64,000 bases of DNA from Actinacidiphila bryophytorum (GTDB lineage Bacteria; Actinomycetota; Actinomycetes; Streptomycetales; Streptomycetaceae): contig NZ_JAFFIX010000002.1 in the NCBI RefSeq assembly GCF_016916835.1, positions 415,743-479,742 of the forward strand, in the 5' to 3' direction. The notes below the pieces were generated by a model, which was not told the origin of the DNA, made no database searches, and saw nothing but the letters and a program-made list of their open reading frames with translations. Below are positions 1 to 8,757 of this stretch, piece after piece; positions within the stretch are counted from its first letter, which is position 1; each line of letters opens with the position of its first letter. Both the position numbers and the translations under genes were made by a program.

Positions 1-1
1 C

Positions 2-388
2 GGCTACGCGTCCTGGCCGTTCGCGCTGTTCCACGCGGCCGGGACCGGTACCGACACCCGGCTCGCCCTGCAGCTCGCGCTGTACTGGGCGTGTCTGGCG
101 GCCGTTCTCGCCGCCGTCTGGTGGCGGCTGGCCCGCGCCGGACAGGACGCGCGCCGGATCCGGCGGTGGGTCCTCCCGGCCGCCGGAGCCGTAACGGTGC
201 TGTTCGCCGTTTTCCTGGCGGTCGGGCCGCTCCGGCCGGGCTGGTCCCACCGGGCCGCGTCGGCGTCCCCTTCCGCGACGGTGACGTCCACCACGCCGGC
301 CGCACCCGGCACGTCGCCGCCCCCCGCCCCGCCAGCCGCGCCCGCGACCCCCGCCGCCGGGGAAGAAGAAGGAGGAGACATCGCATGA
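2..388 (+). CDS. Ferric reductase-like transmembrane protein, C-terminal part (5' end outside window)
   Basis: The reading frame is open from the first bases, so the gene is cut by the window edge. The visible 128 residues begin with SWPFALFHAAGTGTD, which resembles the last haem-coordinating helix and loop of the ferric reductase-like (cytochrome b) membrane family. Two hydrophobic helices follow (about residues 22-40 and 55-72). The tail is an extracytoplasmic-looking Pro/Ala/Thr stretch of about 50 residues ending in GEEEGGDIA. Its stop TGA overlaps the next ATG by 4 nt, so it should be translationally coupled to the NuoF-like protein and probably exchanges electrons with it and the ferredoxin. 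The family call rests on a fragment. Confidence 0.65.
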   Translation, partial: GYASWPFALFHAAGTGTDTRLALQLALYWACLAAVLAAVWWRLARAGQDARRIRRWVLPAAGAVTVLFAVFLAVGPLRPGWSHRAASASPSATVTSTTPAAPGTSPPPAPPAAPATPAAGEEEGGDIA

Positions 389-1677
389 ACCACGACACCA
401 CGACCGCCTTCGCAGCGGAGGACCTACGCGTCCCGAACAGCGCCCGGCTCCTGCACGGCTGGTTCGCGACCGGGCGGGCCACCGACCTGGCCGAGCACCT
501 CGCCCGATACGGCCCGGCCCCGGTCGGCACCGCCCGCAGCACGCTGGCCGACGCCGTGGAGCGGGCCGGGCTCGCCGGCCGGGGCGGTGGCGGGTTCCCC
601 ACCGGCCGCAAACTGCGCACCGTCGCCGGCAGGCGCGGCCCGGCGGTCGTGATCGCCAACGGGATGGAGAGCGAACCGGCCAGCCGCAAGGACGAGACGC
701 TGCTGTCCCTCGTGCCCCACCTCGTACTGGACGGGGCGGTGCTGGCCGCTGCCGCGGCGGGTGCGAACACCGTGCACCTGTGCGTGCCCCGCACCCGCGA
801 CGAGCAGGCACAGCGTCTGGCCCTGGCCGTCGACGAGCGGCAGCACGCGGGGATCGACCCCGTCGAGGTGCGCGTGCACATGCTGCCGCACCACTTCGTC
901 TCCAGCGAGGAGACCGCCCTGGTGAACTGGCTCAACGGCGGACCGGCGCGGCCCAGACCCACACCACCCCGGCCCTTCGAGAAAGGAGTCGGCAAGCGCC
1001 CCACCTTCGTCGCCAACGTGGAGACTCTGGCTCATGTGGCGCTGATCGCCCGCTACGGCCCCGACTGGTTCCGGGAAGCCGGCAGCCCCCAGACACCGGG
1101 AACGACTCTCGTGACGCTGTCCGGCGCGATCGCGTCGCCCGGCGTGTACGAGGTACCCATGGGCAGCCCGGTCGGCCAGGCGCTGGCAGCCGCCGGCGGA
1201 CCCACCCGCCGGCTCAGTGCGGTGCTTGCCGGCGGCTTCTTCGGGAGCTGGCTTCCGGTGCCGCTGGACCCGGCGGCACCGGCCCGGGGCGCGGGAGTGC
1301 TGGTGGCACTGCCCGAGGACGCCTGCGGTCTGGCCGAGACGGCCGCGGCGCTGGCCTACCTGGGATCGCAGAGCGCCAGACAGTGCGGACCGTGCCGGTT
1401 CGGTGTGCCGTCGGTTGCCGACGACTTCGCCGAACTCGCCTGGGGACAGCCAGGGCCGGCCCTGACGGAGCGGCTCGACCGGCGGCTCGGCCTTCTCCCG
1501 GGCCGCGGAGCCTGCCGCCACCCCGACGGCGCCGCCCGCCTGGCCGCCTCCGCGCTCCAGGTCTTCTCCGACGACGTCCAGCGGCACGTCCGGTACGGGC
1601 CGTGCTCCCACGCCCGCGACCCCTTGGTGCTGGCCATACCCGATGCCCGCCCACCGGCGGAGGAGGAGTGGCGATGA
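385..1677 (+). CDS. NuoF-like NADH:quinone oxidoreductase subunit (SLBB / 4Fe-4S domain protein)
   Basis: Encodes 430 residues. ATG 385 overlaps the previous stop and follows GGAGGAG at 371. The N-terminal third carries GRGGGGFPTGRKL (about residues 65-77), the FMN-site signature of NuoF/HoxF proteins (usual form GRGGAGFPTGxKW). A central region fits an SLBB fold (PGVYEVPMGSPVGQAL). The C-terminal iron-sulfur domain has CGPC, then GACRHP and a final YGPC, enough cysteines for one 4Fe-4S cluster. It is close to the usual NuoF length, but no other complex I genes are nearby. It is therefore more likely a stand-alone flavo-iron-sulfur subunit feeding the upstream membrane cytochrome through the downstream ferredoxin. 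Confidence 0.8.
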   Translation: MNHDTTTAFAAEDLRVPNSARLLHGWFATGRATDLAEHLARYGPAPVGTARSTLADAVERAGLAGRGGGGFPTGRKLRTVAGRRGPAVVIANGMESEPASRKDETLLSLVPHLVLDGAVLAAAAAGANTVHLCVPRTRDEQAQRLALAVDERQHAGIDPVEVRVHMLPHHFVSSEETALVNWLNGGPARPRPTPPRPFEKGVGKRPTFVANVETLAHVALIARYGPDWFREAGSPQTPGTTLVTLSGAIASPGVYEVPMGSPVGQALAAAGGPTRRLSAVLAGGFFGSWLPVPLDPAAPARGAGVLVALPEDACGLAETAAALAYLGSQSARQCGPCRFGVPSVADDFAELAWGQPGPALTERLDRRLGLLPGRGACRHPDGAARLAASALQVFSDDVQRHVRYGPCSHARDPLVLAIPDARPPAEEEWR

Positions 1678-1916
1678 AACACGAAGCCGAGCTGAGCATC
1701 GATTTCGCCGCCTGCGACGGCCACGGCCTGTGCGCCGAGCTGCTGCCCGAACGCATCGGGCTGGACGAGTGGGGCTACCCCGTACTGCGGGATGCCGCCG
1801 TTCCCCCCGCACTGACCGATCACGCCCGGCGCGCGGTCGCAGCTTGCCCGGTCCTGGCACTTCGCCTGACCCGCACAGCCCGTCGCAAAGCACGGCGTGC
1901 CGCGCCCCGGCGCTGA
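1674..1916 (+). CDS. Small ferredoxin
   Basis: Encodes 80 residues and starts on an ATG that overlaps the NuoF-like stop by 4 nt, with GGAGGAGG upstream. It shows CDGHGLC near residue 14 and ACPVLAL near residue 59. This is the three-cysteine spacing of actinobacterial single-cluster ferredoxins (3Fe-4S or 4Fe-4S), where a His/Gly replaces one canonical cysteine. The Arg/Lys-rich tail (TARRKARRAAPRR) is unusual and could be a docking patch. Coupling places it as the soluble electron carrier of the preceding redox pair. Confidence 0.85.
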   Translation: MKHEAELSIDFAACDGHGLCAELLPERIGLDEWGYPVLRDAAVPPALTDHARRAVAACPVLALRLTRTARRKARRAAPRR

Positions 1917-1991
1917 GCACGCGGTGCGCGCGACGACCACGGTGTGAGGGAGAAGCAGGGCAGCCGCCGACCGGGAGGAAAGGGCGGTCAC

Positions 1992-2504
1992 TCAGCCCTG
2001 CTGGCCGGACCTGGAGGAGATCCTGCCCTGCCAGGCTGCCTTGGCACCGGAATCGCCGATGCGGTACACCTGCACGACCGCTCCGGCCGAAACGGCCACG
2101 CACAGCACCACCGCCACGACCCGCACCCCGGTCCCCACCGCTGACGCCTGCGCCGCGCCAGGCGCCGGGGCGGCGTTCGCTTCCGCCCTTCGGTAGGCGA
2201 ACCACACGGCCGCCGCCAGGACCAGCAGGCCCACCGCCCAGGGGAGGAGTTCGTCCCCCATCTCCGTATGCCGTTCCACCTGGGACGTCTCCGCGACACG
2301 CTCCTGCAGCCACTCGCCGGAGTCCGTGGCGAGGGGCACCGCGATCAGCGAGACCAGGGCCAGCAGCGGCAGGGCAACGCCGAGGCGACGCATCACGAGC
2401 GGCCACACAGCGCAGACCACCAGAACCAACGCCGTGAGCGGTACCAGGACCACCACGGCATGCACCAGCAGGACGTGCGCCGGAACCCCGTTGATCAGTC
2501 CCAC
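1992..2504 (-). CDS. DUF2231-family membrane protein
   Basis: Encodes 170 residues. The N-terminus (NGVPAHVLLVHAVVVLVPLTAL) matches the DUF2231 signature, in which a His-rich first helix opens a four-helix integral membrane protein. Four hydrophobic segments are visible, at about residues 8-33, 42-58, 87-104 and 125-147. The loop after helix 2 contains the typical TDSGEWL motif. Function in the family is unknown; a role in haem or redox membrane chemistry has been suggested from context elsewhere and would fit the convergent redox operon. The gene is monocistronic and its 3' end faces the ferredoxin gene. Confidence 0.8.
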   Translation of the reverse strand: MGLINGVPAHVLLVHAVVVLVPLTALVLVVCAVWPLVMRRLGVALPLLALVSLIAVPLATDSGEWLQERVAETSQVERHTEMGDELLPWAVGLLVLAAAVWFAYRRAEANAAPAPGAAQASAVGTGVRVVAVVLCVAVSAGAVVQVYRIGDSGAKAAWQGRISSRSGQQG

Positions 2505-2968
2505 GGCCCCTCTCCCTCAGGTCGAAACAGCTCCGGCACGTCCGGCCCGCCATGCGTTCCCGGCGCCACCACCTCCACGGCCGGTTCGGGCGGAGGCTCG
2601 CCGCCACCGGCGCGCCCCGACGACGGTGGGTCCGCCGGGACACCGCCACGATGGCAGCAGCGTCCGCCGGGACCGGCCCCATCCGGCGCACGTCGGGACA
2701 ACAGAGCCCAACAGATGACACGGCTACGCCGATCGGCCCCCGGCCCACAGCCGCCGGTGGACGCCGCGCGGTGCGTGCGGGCCCTCGCCCGGGGCCGGAC
2801 GTGGGGGCGGCCTCTTGCGGGGGCCGGTGAGCCGGGTGATCGGCCGGGTGACATGATGCGAGCCGCACCGACCTGGCCTGCGTGCCGGTCGGGGCCTACG
2901 GGTTCGCGCCCGCAGCGAGTTGGTGCCCGAGCCCGGCGCCCCTCGTCGAGACTCCCTGGGGAGGGACC
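2505..2968. other. Intergenic region without a recognisable gene (464 nt)
   Basis: This divergent spacer lies between the DUF2231 gene and the LAETG surface-protein gene and must hold both promoters. The open frames crossing it are Arg/Pro/Gly-rich, lack ribosome binding sites and look like no family I know. No clear hexamer pair, terminator or repeat was found. Confidence 0.4.
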
Positions 2969-3631
2969 GTGTTTTCCAAGCGCACCGTCACCGCTGCCGC
3001 CGTGGCAGGAACCGCTGCCGTACTGCTGGCTTCCGGCAGCGCCTATGCGTGCAGCATCGGCGACTTCACCGCGAAGGCGACGTGCGACACCAGCACGGGT
3101 GAGGCGAAGGCCGCCATCACCGTCACGGACACGGACCCCTCGGGGACGCCGGCGGACATCACCGTACGGATCCGGATGGCCAGCGGCTTCGACGGCGAGA
3201 CCGTCGGCACCGGGCACATCGACCACTTCACCGGCGGTGAGGCGACCACGACGATCCTCGTGCCCTGGATGCAGGGCTACCAGTGGAACGTCTCGGTCAC
3301 GGCGGGTCCCCTCGCCGACGAGCGGCTGACCGACCTGCCGATCTCACCGGACACCGCGTGCGTCCCCGCCGACACCTCCGACTCCACCGGCGGCACCCAG
3401 ACGACGACCACCCCACCCGCCCCCTCGGCGTCGCCGACCACCGCACCCGCCGTCGCGCCGGCGGCCGCCACGTCCCCCTCCTCGTCCTCGAACTCCGGGA
3501 CGAGCGCACTCGCCGAGACCGGGGGCGGCAGCAGCACCGGCGTCATCACGGCGTCGGCCGCCGCGGTGATCCTCGCGGGCGGCGGCGTCCTGTTCGCCGT
3601 CCGCCGCCGCACGGCGTCCGGCCGGCACTGA
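2969..3631 (+). CDS. Sortase-anchored (LAETG) surface protein
   Basis: Encodes 220 residues starting at GTG 2969, preceded by GGGAGGGACC. Residues 1-27 form a Sec signal peptide (hydrophobic core AVAGTAAVLLASGSA, cleavage near AYA-CS). The mature part has a compact globular domain of about 110 residues with three cysteines, then a Thr/Pro/Ser/Ala-rich wall-spanning stretch. The C-terminus has LAETG, a hydrophobic helix and RRR, the classical cell-wall sorting signal of the LAXTG type handled by class E sortases in Streptomyces. No sortase gene is adjacent. The globular domain is not assigned to a family. Confidence 0.8.
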   Translation: MFSKRTVTAAAVAGTAAVLLASGSAYACSIGDFTAKATCDTSTGEAKAAITVTDTDPSGTPADITVRIRMASGFDGETVGTGHIDHFTGGEATTTILVPWMQGYQWNVSVTAGPLADERLTDLPISPDTACVPADTSDSTGGTQTTTTPPAPSASPTTAPAVAPAAATSPSSSSNSGTSALAETGGGSSTGVITASAAAVILAGGGVLFAVRRRTASGRH

Positions 3632-3642
3632 CCGCGGGCCGA

Positions 3643-3855
3643 TCAGCGTCCGGGCCGATCCGTGAAGTCCCTGACCTCACCGGGGACAGGGGTGCGAAAC
3701 CACTCCTCGGCCTCGGTCCACGCGTCTTCGTCATCGGCGCCCGGGCGCGCAGGCCCGAGGAGTTCGCTCAGTCCTTCTGGAAAGGCGCCCTCGCCGACCT
3801 GGTCATCACCATGCAGGGGCACATCGTCCCTCGGGTGTGGCAGGCTCGGGTGCAT
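3643..3855 (-). CDS. Possible small acidic hypothetical protein
   Basis: An open frame of 70 residues (MHPSLPHPRDD...), acidic and Trp-containing (DAWTEAEEWF), with a reasonably G/C-rich third position. It has no recognised domain. Its ATG overlaps the ATG of the opposite-strand gene at 3854 by two bases, so at least one of the two starts may be wrong. No strong ribosome binding site is seen. It is kept as a low-confidence gene because composition and acidity look protein-like. Confidence 0.35.
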   Translation of the reverse strand: MHPSLPHPRDDVPLHGDDQVGEGAFPEGLSELLGPARPGADDEDAWTEAEEWFRTPVPGEVRDFTDRPGR

Positions 3856-4060
3856 GAGCCAAGGTGCGGGTGGCGGAGGGTTCTTCGGGGCGGGGCAGCG
3901 GGTGGATGGTCCTGGTGTCGAGCATGCGATGGGCGGGAGCGGGACGCTCTGCGGGATTCCGGAGGAGCAAGTGGCCCGCTATCGGCATCTCTTCCGGGCG
4001 GCGGGGCCGCAGGCGTGTCCTGAATGCCGTCGGCTCGCGGAGGCGGCTTCGGCGGAGTGA
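3854..4060 (+). CDS. Small Cys-containing hypothetical protein
   Basis: Encodes 68 residues. The second half reads TLCGIPEEQVARYRHLFRAAG then CPECRRLAEAA. The pattern C-x(~25)-CxxC with an RHxF core resembles small actinomycete proteins of unknown role that look like zinc-binding minidomains. ATG 3854 has a weak purine-rich upstream region (GGCTCGGG). A longer form starting further upstream is open but lacks coding character. The product is cytosolic by composition. Confidence 0.5.
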   Translation: MSQGAGGGGFFGAGQRVDGPGVEHAMGGSGTLCGIPEEQVARYRHLFRAAGPQACPECRRLAEAASAE

Positions 4061-4150
4061 CAACGGCGGCGGCAGGCGGCGGGGCGGGAACCGTTGCCGT
4101 GGATCCTGCGTGACATCTCTACGTGTTGTCGGCTGGTGACGAGGGGACCC

Positions 4151-4729
4151 ATGAGAGCACGGACGATGGCGGGCGTGGCGGTAACGGCGTGTGTGGCGCT
4201 GGCAGTCGGGGCGTGCGGCCCCGACAAGTCGAAGGAGGACACGGGCAGCGCGACGGCCTCGCAGTCGTCGGGCTCCACGCCGACCGCTCTGGCGACGACG
4301 GCCACACCGTCCGCGTCCGCCACGACACCGACACCGACGCGGACGGCGTCGGCCGCGCCGACCGGCGACAAGTTCGCGCCCAGGACGACCGCGGGGGCGA
4401 TCCAGCGCTACGAGGTGTTCCTGCACGCTGTCGGGCGTGAGGACATCCGCACGGTGTGCGAGGTGGCAGGACCCGCCGCCAAGCAGGCGGAGGACGAGGG
4501 GCTCGGCCCGTGCACCTCGACGTTCCTGCTCACGTTCAAGATGATCTCGCCCACGCAGAAGAAGGCGCTGCGGACCGCGACGGTCGACCCGAAGCGCGTC
4601 GTCGTACGCTCGCGGGACAAGGTCGACATCCCGGCTGCGGCGGTCAAGGCCTCCGTGACCTTCACCGAGGACGAACTCGGGGTCTCAACCCTGGAGTACC
4701 TCAAGAACAACTGGTACATCACCGACTGA
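4151..4729 (+). CDS. Secreted lipoprotein of unknown function
   Basis: Encodes 192 residues. ATG 4151 follows GAGGGG. The signal peptide ends in the lipobox AVGACG (Cys near residue 22), so the protein should be diacylated and anchored outside the membrane. A Thr/Ser/Pro/Ala linker (residues 30-75) leads to a globular domain of about 110 residues (KFAPRTTAGAIQRYEVFLHAVGREDIRT...) with two cysteines that could pair. It resembles the small secreted domains that follow low-complexity linkers in many Streptomyces lipoproteins, but I cannot name the family. Confidence 0.7.
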   Translation: MRARTMAGVAVTACVALAVGACGPDKSKEDTGSATASQSSGSTPTALATTATPSASATTPTPTRTASAAPTGDKFAPRTTAGAIQRYEVFLHAVGREDIRTVCEVAGPAAKQAEDEGLGPCTSTFLLTFKMISPTQKKALRTATVDPKRVVVRSRDKVDIPAAAVKASVTFTEDELGVSTLEYLKNNWYITD

Positions 4730-4793
4730 GCCGCCCACGCCGAAGGGCGCCGCGTGGCGCCGGATGGCGCGGGACCGGCCCCGGGCCTAGGGT

Positions 4794-5879
4794 GTGCCGG
4801 TGATCTTCAAGAGGAAGCTGCGGACTTCGCACCTGGCCGCCACCGTGTCCGAGCTGGAGGAGGCGGTCGCCGCCCGCGACGGCGACCGCACCGAGCGGGC
4901 CTTCGCTGCGATGGTGAACAGCGTGCAGTCGGCGCCGGACGCCGAACGCATAGCGGCGGGACCGCGGTTGGCGGCGCTGCTCCCGGCCTTCCCGCCCACC
5001 GGGCCGCGGCCCATGCTGGCGATGGCGGCCGGATTCTGCGTCGAGCGCGGGGCCGACCCGCTGGCCTGCGCCGAGCCGATCCTCGGCGAAGTCCGCCGGG
5101 ACCTGGTCGACGCCCTGGAGTTCGCCCGCCGCTGGACGGAAACGGGCGGGGACGGGGACGAACTGCCCGAGCCGGACGAGAAGATCATCGACGACGCGCT
5201 GCCGGCCCGCCTCGGCAGCGACGCGTACGAGGCCCGGCGGCTGGCCCTGGCCTGGTGCGCCCTCCAGGAGTGGCAGCCGCCCGCGCTGGCGGTGCTGTGC
5301 CGCAGCGCCGAGGTCCGCCGACGGTACGCGGCCGCGCTCCTGCCCGCCTGCCGCGAACTGGCGGACCTGGACCGGCACGACCTGAAGTGCCTGGCCTACG
5401 CGCTGGCGGTGCTGGACGACGAGCCCCTGGTGGTGCTGCACCGGCCCACCGGCACCGGGTTCGAGGTGCGGATCGGCGGCATCGGGGACAACTTCCAGCT
5501 GCACACGCTGCTCGCGCACGTTCTGGTCGGCGGCGGCCACGTACCGGGCACTGCACCGTCGGCCGAGAGCGTACGGCTGGCCGCGGACCCCGAGCCCGCC
5601 CGCGGACGCACCGACGTCGTCGCGACCGGCACGTTCGAACTCCTCACCCCGGACGGCGGACGGATCTGGAACGAAGGCCTGCCCGACGACATCCCCGTGG
5701 TGGAAGGGCGCCGCCTGCTGGTGCTCGACACACCGGCGTACGAGCGCAGTTGGAACGCCGACCGCTTCTTCCCGCACCTCCCGGGCAGCGCCGAGCTGGC
5801 CCGCGTCCTGCCCGCGGACGAGGCCAGGACCTGGTACGCCCGCACGTCACAGGGCAGCGGGAGCCTCCCGCCGGCCTGA
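4794..5879 (+). CDS. Conserved hypothetical cytosolic protein
   Basis: Encodes 361 residues from GTG 4794; GTG 4800, two codons on, is equally possible. There is no signal peptide or membrane segment. The N-terminal two thirds are helical and Ala/Leu/Arg-rich (SELEEAVAARDGDRTERAFAAM, GADPLACAEPILGEVRRDL). The C-terminal third is beta-rich, with GTGFEVRIGGIGDNFQLHTLLAHVLVGG as its best-conserved-looking part. The gene stands alone between a lipoprotein and a convergent VOC gene. No catalytic motif was recognised. Confidence 0.7.
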   Translation: MPVIFKRKLRTSHLAATVSELEEAVAARDGDRTERAFAAMVNSVQSAPDAERIAAGPRLAALLPAFPPTGPRPMLAMAAGFCVERGADPLACAEPILGEVRRDLVDALEFARRWTETGGDGDELPEPDEKIIDDALPARLGSDAYEARRLALAWCALQEWQPPALAVLCRSAEVRRRYAAALLPACRELADLDRHDLKCLAYALAVLDDEPLVVLHRPTGTGFEVRIGGIGDNFQLHTLLAHVLVGGGHVPGTAPSAESVRLAADPEPARGRTDVVATGTFELLTPDGGRIWNEGLPDDIPVVEGRRLLVLDTPAYERSWNADRFFPHLPGSAELARVLPADEARTWYARTSQGSGSLPPA

Positions 5880-5899
5880 TCCGCCGGACAGCGGAAGGC

Positions 5900-6253
5900 T
5901 CAGGCGGGTTCCCAGAGTTCGATCCTGTTGCCCTCGGGGTCGGTGACCCAGCCGAAGCGGCCGACGCCCGCCATGTCCTGCGTCTGCTCGGCCACGTCCG
6001 CTCCCCTGGCGCGCAGTTGTACGAGCATCGCGTCCAGGTCGCGCACCCGGAAGTTGAGCATGCTCTGCTGGTCGCGGGACCCGAGGTAGTCGGTGCCGGA
6101 CTCGAAGGCCGCGAAGACCGTCGGCCCGGCCTCCGGCTGCCACAGGCCGTTCTCGTCGGCGTCCAGACCCAGGCATTCGCGATACCAGGCGCCCAGGGCC
6201 GACGGGTCCGCGGCCCGCAGGAAGTAGCCGCCGATTCCGAGTACACGTTCCAT
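5900..6253 (-). CDS. VOC-superfamily (glyoxalase/bleomycin resistance-like) protein
   Basis: Encodes 117 residues from ATG 6253. The layout is a single pair of beta-alpha-beta-beta-beta modules. YFLRAADPSALGAWYRECLGL gives the first helix, FRVRDLDAMLVQLRARG the second, and FGWVTDPEGNRIELWEP the terminal strand, where the glutamate is the usual metal ligand or its structural equivalent. The length is typical of one-domain VOC proteins that act as dimers. The substrate cannot be told from sequence. It lies back to back with the DUF899 gene across a 114-nt promoter region. Confidence 0.85.
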   Translation of the reverse strand: MERVLGIGGYFLRAADPSALGAWYRECLGLDADENGLWQPEAGPTVFAAFESGTDYLGSRDQQSMLNFRVRDLDAMLVQLRARGADVAEQTQDMAGVGRFGWVTDPEGNRIELWEPA

Positions 6254-6367
6254 GCGGCCATCGTGCCGACCGATTGCCCGCGGCGCGACCGATGAGTTCT
6301 GCCGCGGCGGGGAGTCCGCATTTCCGGAACGGAAACGAGGAGACACCCGAGACACGCCGGAGGCGTC

Positions 6368-7066
6368 ATGTCCGATGCTCGCAGCAGTGCACTGCCGACC
6401 GTTGTCGATGCCGCCGTGTGGCGGGAGAAGCTGGACGCCCTGCGGGTGCGGGAGAAGGCGGCCACCCGGGAGCTGGACGGCATCGCCGCGGAGCGGCGGC
6501 GGTTGCCGATGGTCGAGATGCCGGACTACGTGCTGGAGGGGGAGGACGGGCCGGTGCGGCTCGCCGAGGTCTTCGGGGGGCACCCGCAGTTGATCGTCTA
6601 CAGCCACATGTGGCGGGACGGGGCCGAGTGGCAGTGCGGGGGGTGTACGGGGTTCACGTCGCAGTTCACACGGCTGGCGGGGCTGGAGAAGTTCGACGCG
6701 CGGTTCGTGGTCGTCACGCAGGGGGAGATCGGGGAGGCGCTCGCGTACCGGCGCAAGGTGGGGAACCAGATGGCCTGGTACTCGACGGCGAACAGCTCGT
6801 TCGGCGCCGACGTGGGCGCTCCGCCCGACGGCGGCTTCGCCGTCAACGTCTTCCTGCGCGACGGGGACACCGTCTACCGCACCTGGCACACCGACGGGCG
6901 CGGCACCGAGCAGTTGAGCCATCTCTTCGGGCTGGTCGACCTGCTTCCGTACGGCCGCCAGGAGGAGTGGCAGGACTCGCCCGAGGGGTGGCCGCAGTCG
7001 CCGACGTACAGCAGGTGGGCGTCGTCGCAGGAGATCGCGGCTGCGTACGGGGAGGGTGCTCGCTAG
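6368..7066 (+). CDS. DUF899 thioredoxin-like protein
   Basis: Encodes 232 residues from ATG 6368. The N-terminus (VWREKLDALRVREKAATRELDGIAAERRRLP) and the motif SHMWRDG...CGGCTGFTSQF identify DUF899, a thioredoxin-fold family whose CxxC (here CGGC) sits where thioredoxins have their active site. The later segment NVFLRDGDTVYRTWHT matches the conserved core. Family members are presumed disulfide or peroxide-linked enzymes, without firm function. The next gene follows after 62 nt, so co-transcription with the DinB-like gene is plausible. Confidence 0.85.
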   Translation: MSDARSSALPTVVDAAVWREKLDALRVREKAATRELDGIAAERRRLPMVEMPDYVLEGEDGPVRLAEVFGGHPQLIVYSHMWRDGAEWQCGGCTGFTSQFTRLAGLEKFDARFVVVTQGEIGEALAYRRKVGNQMAWYSTANSSFGADVGAPPDGGFAVNVFLRDGDTVYRTWHTDGRGTEQLSHLFGLVDLLPYGRQEEWQDSPEGWPQSPTYSRWASSQEIAAAYGEGAR

Positions 7067-7123
7067 GTTCTCTGGCTGGGATCTCTCGCCAGGTTCGCTC
7101 GCTGGGGTCTCTCGCTAGGGTCT
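7060..7123. repeat. Degenerate tandem repeat between two genes
   Basis: About three imperfect copies of a 20-25 nt unit built on TCTCGCTAGGTTC / TCTCGCCAGGTTC / TCTCGCTAGGGTC. It runs from the stop codon of the DUF899 gene to just before the DinB-like start. It carries no obvious promoter or terminator. Confidence 0.55.
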
Positions 7124-7128
7124 GCGGC

Positions 7129-7680
7129 ATGACTGAGACCATCGCGGAAGCCTGGCCGGAACCGCCGCTCGCCGGTACGGAGGCCGAGGCCGTCATCGGC
7201 GCGCTCGAACGGCAGCGGGCCACTCTGGCCTGGAAGTGCTCGGGGCTGGACGCCGAAGGGATGCGGGCCACGGTCGGTGCCTCCACCGTCACGCTGGGTG
7301 GACTGCTCAAGCACCTGGCGCACGTGGAGGACAGCCACTTCGCGCGGCTGTGGCTGGCCTCCCCGGTCGGTGCGCCCTGGGACGCGGTCGACTGGGAGAG
7401 CGACCCCGACTGGGACTACCGGTCCGCCGCCCAGGACTCCCCCGAGCAACTGCTCGCGCTCTGGCGGGAGTCGGTGGCCCGGTCGCGTGCCGTCGTGGAC
7501 GGCGCGCTGAGCACGGGCGGTCTGGAGCAGCTCGGCGCGTACGCCACGCGCAGCGGCGAGCACCCCAACCTGCGCCGGATCCTGCTGGACCTGGTGGAGG
7601 AGTACGCCCGGCACGCCGGTCACGCCGACCTCATCCGCGAGTCCGTCGACGGCCTCACCGGCGAGGACCCGGAAACGTAA
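7129..7680 (+). CDS. DinB-like / DUF664 family protein
   Basis: Encodes 183 residues from ATG 7129. The sequence shows the DinB-type four-helix bundle: [19 protein letters not shown] supplies the first metal-ligand histidine, and [17 protein letters not shown] supplies the HxxxH pair near the C-terminus. This three-His arrangement is the hallmark of the DUF664/DinB_2 branch. In actinomycetes this group includes mycothiol- or bacillithiol-dependent transferases, though most members are uncharacterised. No ribosome binding site is evident in the repeat-filled leader. Confidence 0.8.
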   Translation: MTETIAEAWPEPPLAGTEAEAVIGALERQRATLAWKCSGLDAEGMRATVGASTVTLGGLLKHLAHVEDSHFARLWLASPVGAPWDAVDWESDPDWDYRSAAQDSPEQLLALWRESVARSRAVVDGALSTGGLEQLGAYATRSGEHPNLRRILLDLVEEYARHAGHADLIRESVDGLTGEDPET

Positions 7681-7750
7681 CCCGGGGAGCGTGCTCTGCC
7701 GTCGGCGAATCGGCGGCTCGTCGGGCCGCCACCCGTGCTTGGCTGGGGCG

Positions 7751-8740
7751 ATGGAGACCTTGGTACTGGGCGGGACGGCATGGTTGGGCCGCGAGGTGTC
7801 GCGGCAGGCGGTGGAGCGCGGGCATCGGGTGACCTGCCTGGCCCGCGGCGAGAGCGGCGGCGTGGCCGAGGGCGCGTCGCTGGTCGTCGCGGACCGGCGC
7901 GACGGAGCGGCGGCATACGGGAGCCTGGCCGGGCGGGACTGGGACGCCGTGGTCGAGGTGTCGTGGCAACCCGGCTTCGTACGGGGGGCGTTGGCCGCGC
8001 TCGGGGAGCGGACGGGCCACTGGTCGTACGTCTCCTCGGTCAGCGCGTACGCCTCGCACGCCCAGCCAGACGCGGACGAGTCGGCGGAACTGCTCCCGGC
8101 GATCGGGCGCGACGAGGTCGAGCGCGAGGAGTACGGGGAGGCCAAGGTGGCCTGCGAGCAGGCCTCGGCGGCCGCGGTGGGCGACCGGCTCCTCGTCGCG
8201 CGAGCCGGCCTGATCGGCGGTCCCGGCGACCACACCGGGCGCACCGGCTACTGGGTCGCCCGGGCGGCACGCGAACCGCTGGCGCCGATGCTGGTGCCCG
8301 CGCCGCTCGGCATCACCACGCAGGCGGTCGACGTACGCGACCTCGCCGCGTGGCTGCTGGACTGCGCCGAGAAGGGCACCACCGGGACGTACGACGCGGT
8401 CGGCCCGGTCGTTCCCTTCGCCGAGTGGGTGGCGCTGTCCCGGGAGGTCGGCGGGCACACCGGGCCTGTGGTGGAGGCAGGCGCGGACTGGCTGCTGGAG
8501 CGGGAGGTGGGGCAGTTCATGGGTCCCGAGTCGCTGGCGATGTGGATGTCCGACCCGGACTGGGCGGGCTTCAGCGCCCGCAGCGGCGCCGCCGCCGCAG
8601 CGGCCGGGCTGCGCCACCGGCCGCGGGCGGAAATGCTGGCGGACACGCTGCGCTGGGAGCGTACGGAAGGGCTCGACCGGCCGCGCAGGGCGGGGCTCAG
8701 CGGTGAGCGGGAGCGGGAACTGCTGGCGGCGCTGGGGTAG
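7751..8740 (+). CDS. NAD(P)-dependent epimerase/dehydratase-family (extended SDR) protein
   Basis: Encodes 329 residues. ATG 7751 is chosen because the Rossmann strand [16 protein letters not shown] begins immediately. The glycine motif GGTAWLG binds the dinucleotide phosphate. SSVSAYA and YGEAKVACE supply the serine and the YxxxK pair of the SDR catalytic set. The sequence between, [19 protein letters not shown], fits the atypical reductase branch found in many actinomycetes. The substrate is unknown. An inverted repeat follows about 17 nt after the stop. Confidence 0.85.
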   Translation: METLVLGGTAWLGREVSRQAVERGHRVTCLARGESGGVAEGASLVVADRRDGAAAYGSLAGRDWDAVVEVSWQPGFVRGALAALGERTGHWSYVSSVSAYASHAQPDADESAELLPAIGRDEVEREEYGEAKVACEQASAAAVGDRLLVARAGLIGGPGDHTGRTGYWVARAAREPLAPMLVPAPLGITTQAVDVRDLAAWLLDCAEKGTTGTYDAVGPVVPFAEWVALSREVGGHTGPVVEAGADWLLEREVGQFMGPESLAMWMSDPDWAGFSARSGAAAAAAGLRHRPRAEMLADTLRWERTEGLDRPRRAGLSGERERELLAALG

Positions 8741-8757
8741 TTCGCGCCGCATCCTGC

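Noticed and set aside
424..2868. An 814-codon open frame antisense to the redox operon
   Set aside because: Arg/Gly-rich without motifs; the plus-strand NuoF-like and ferredoxin genes explain the region.
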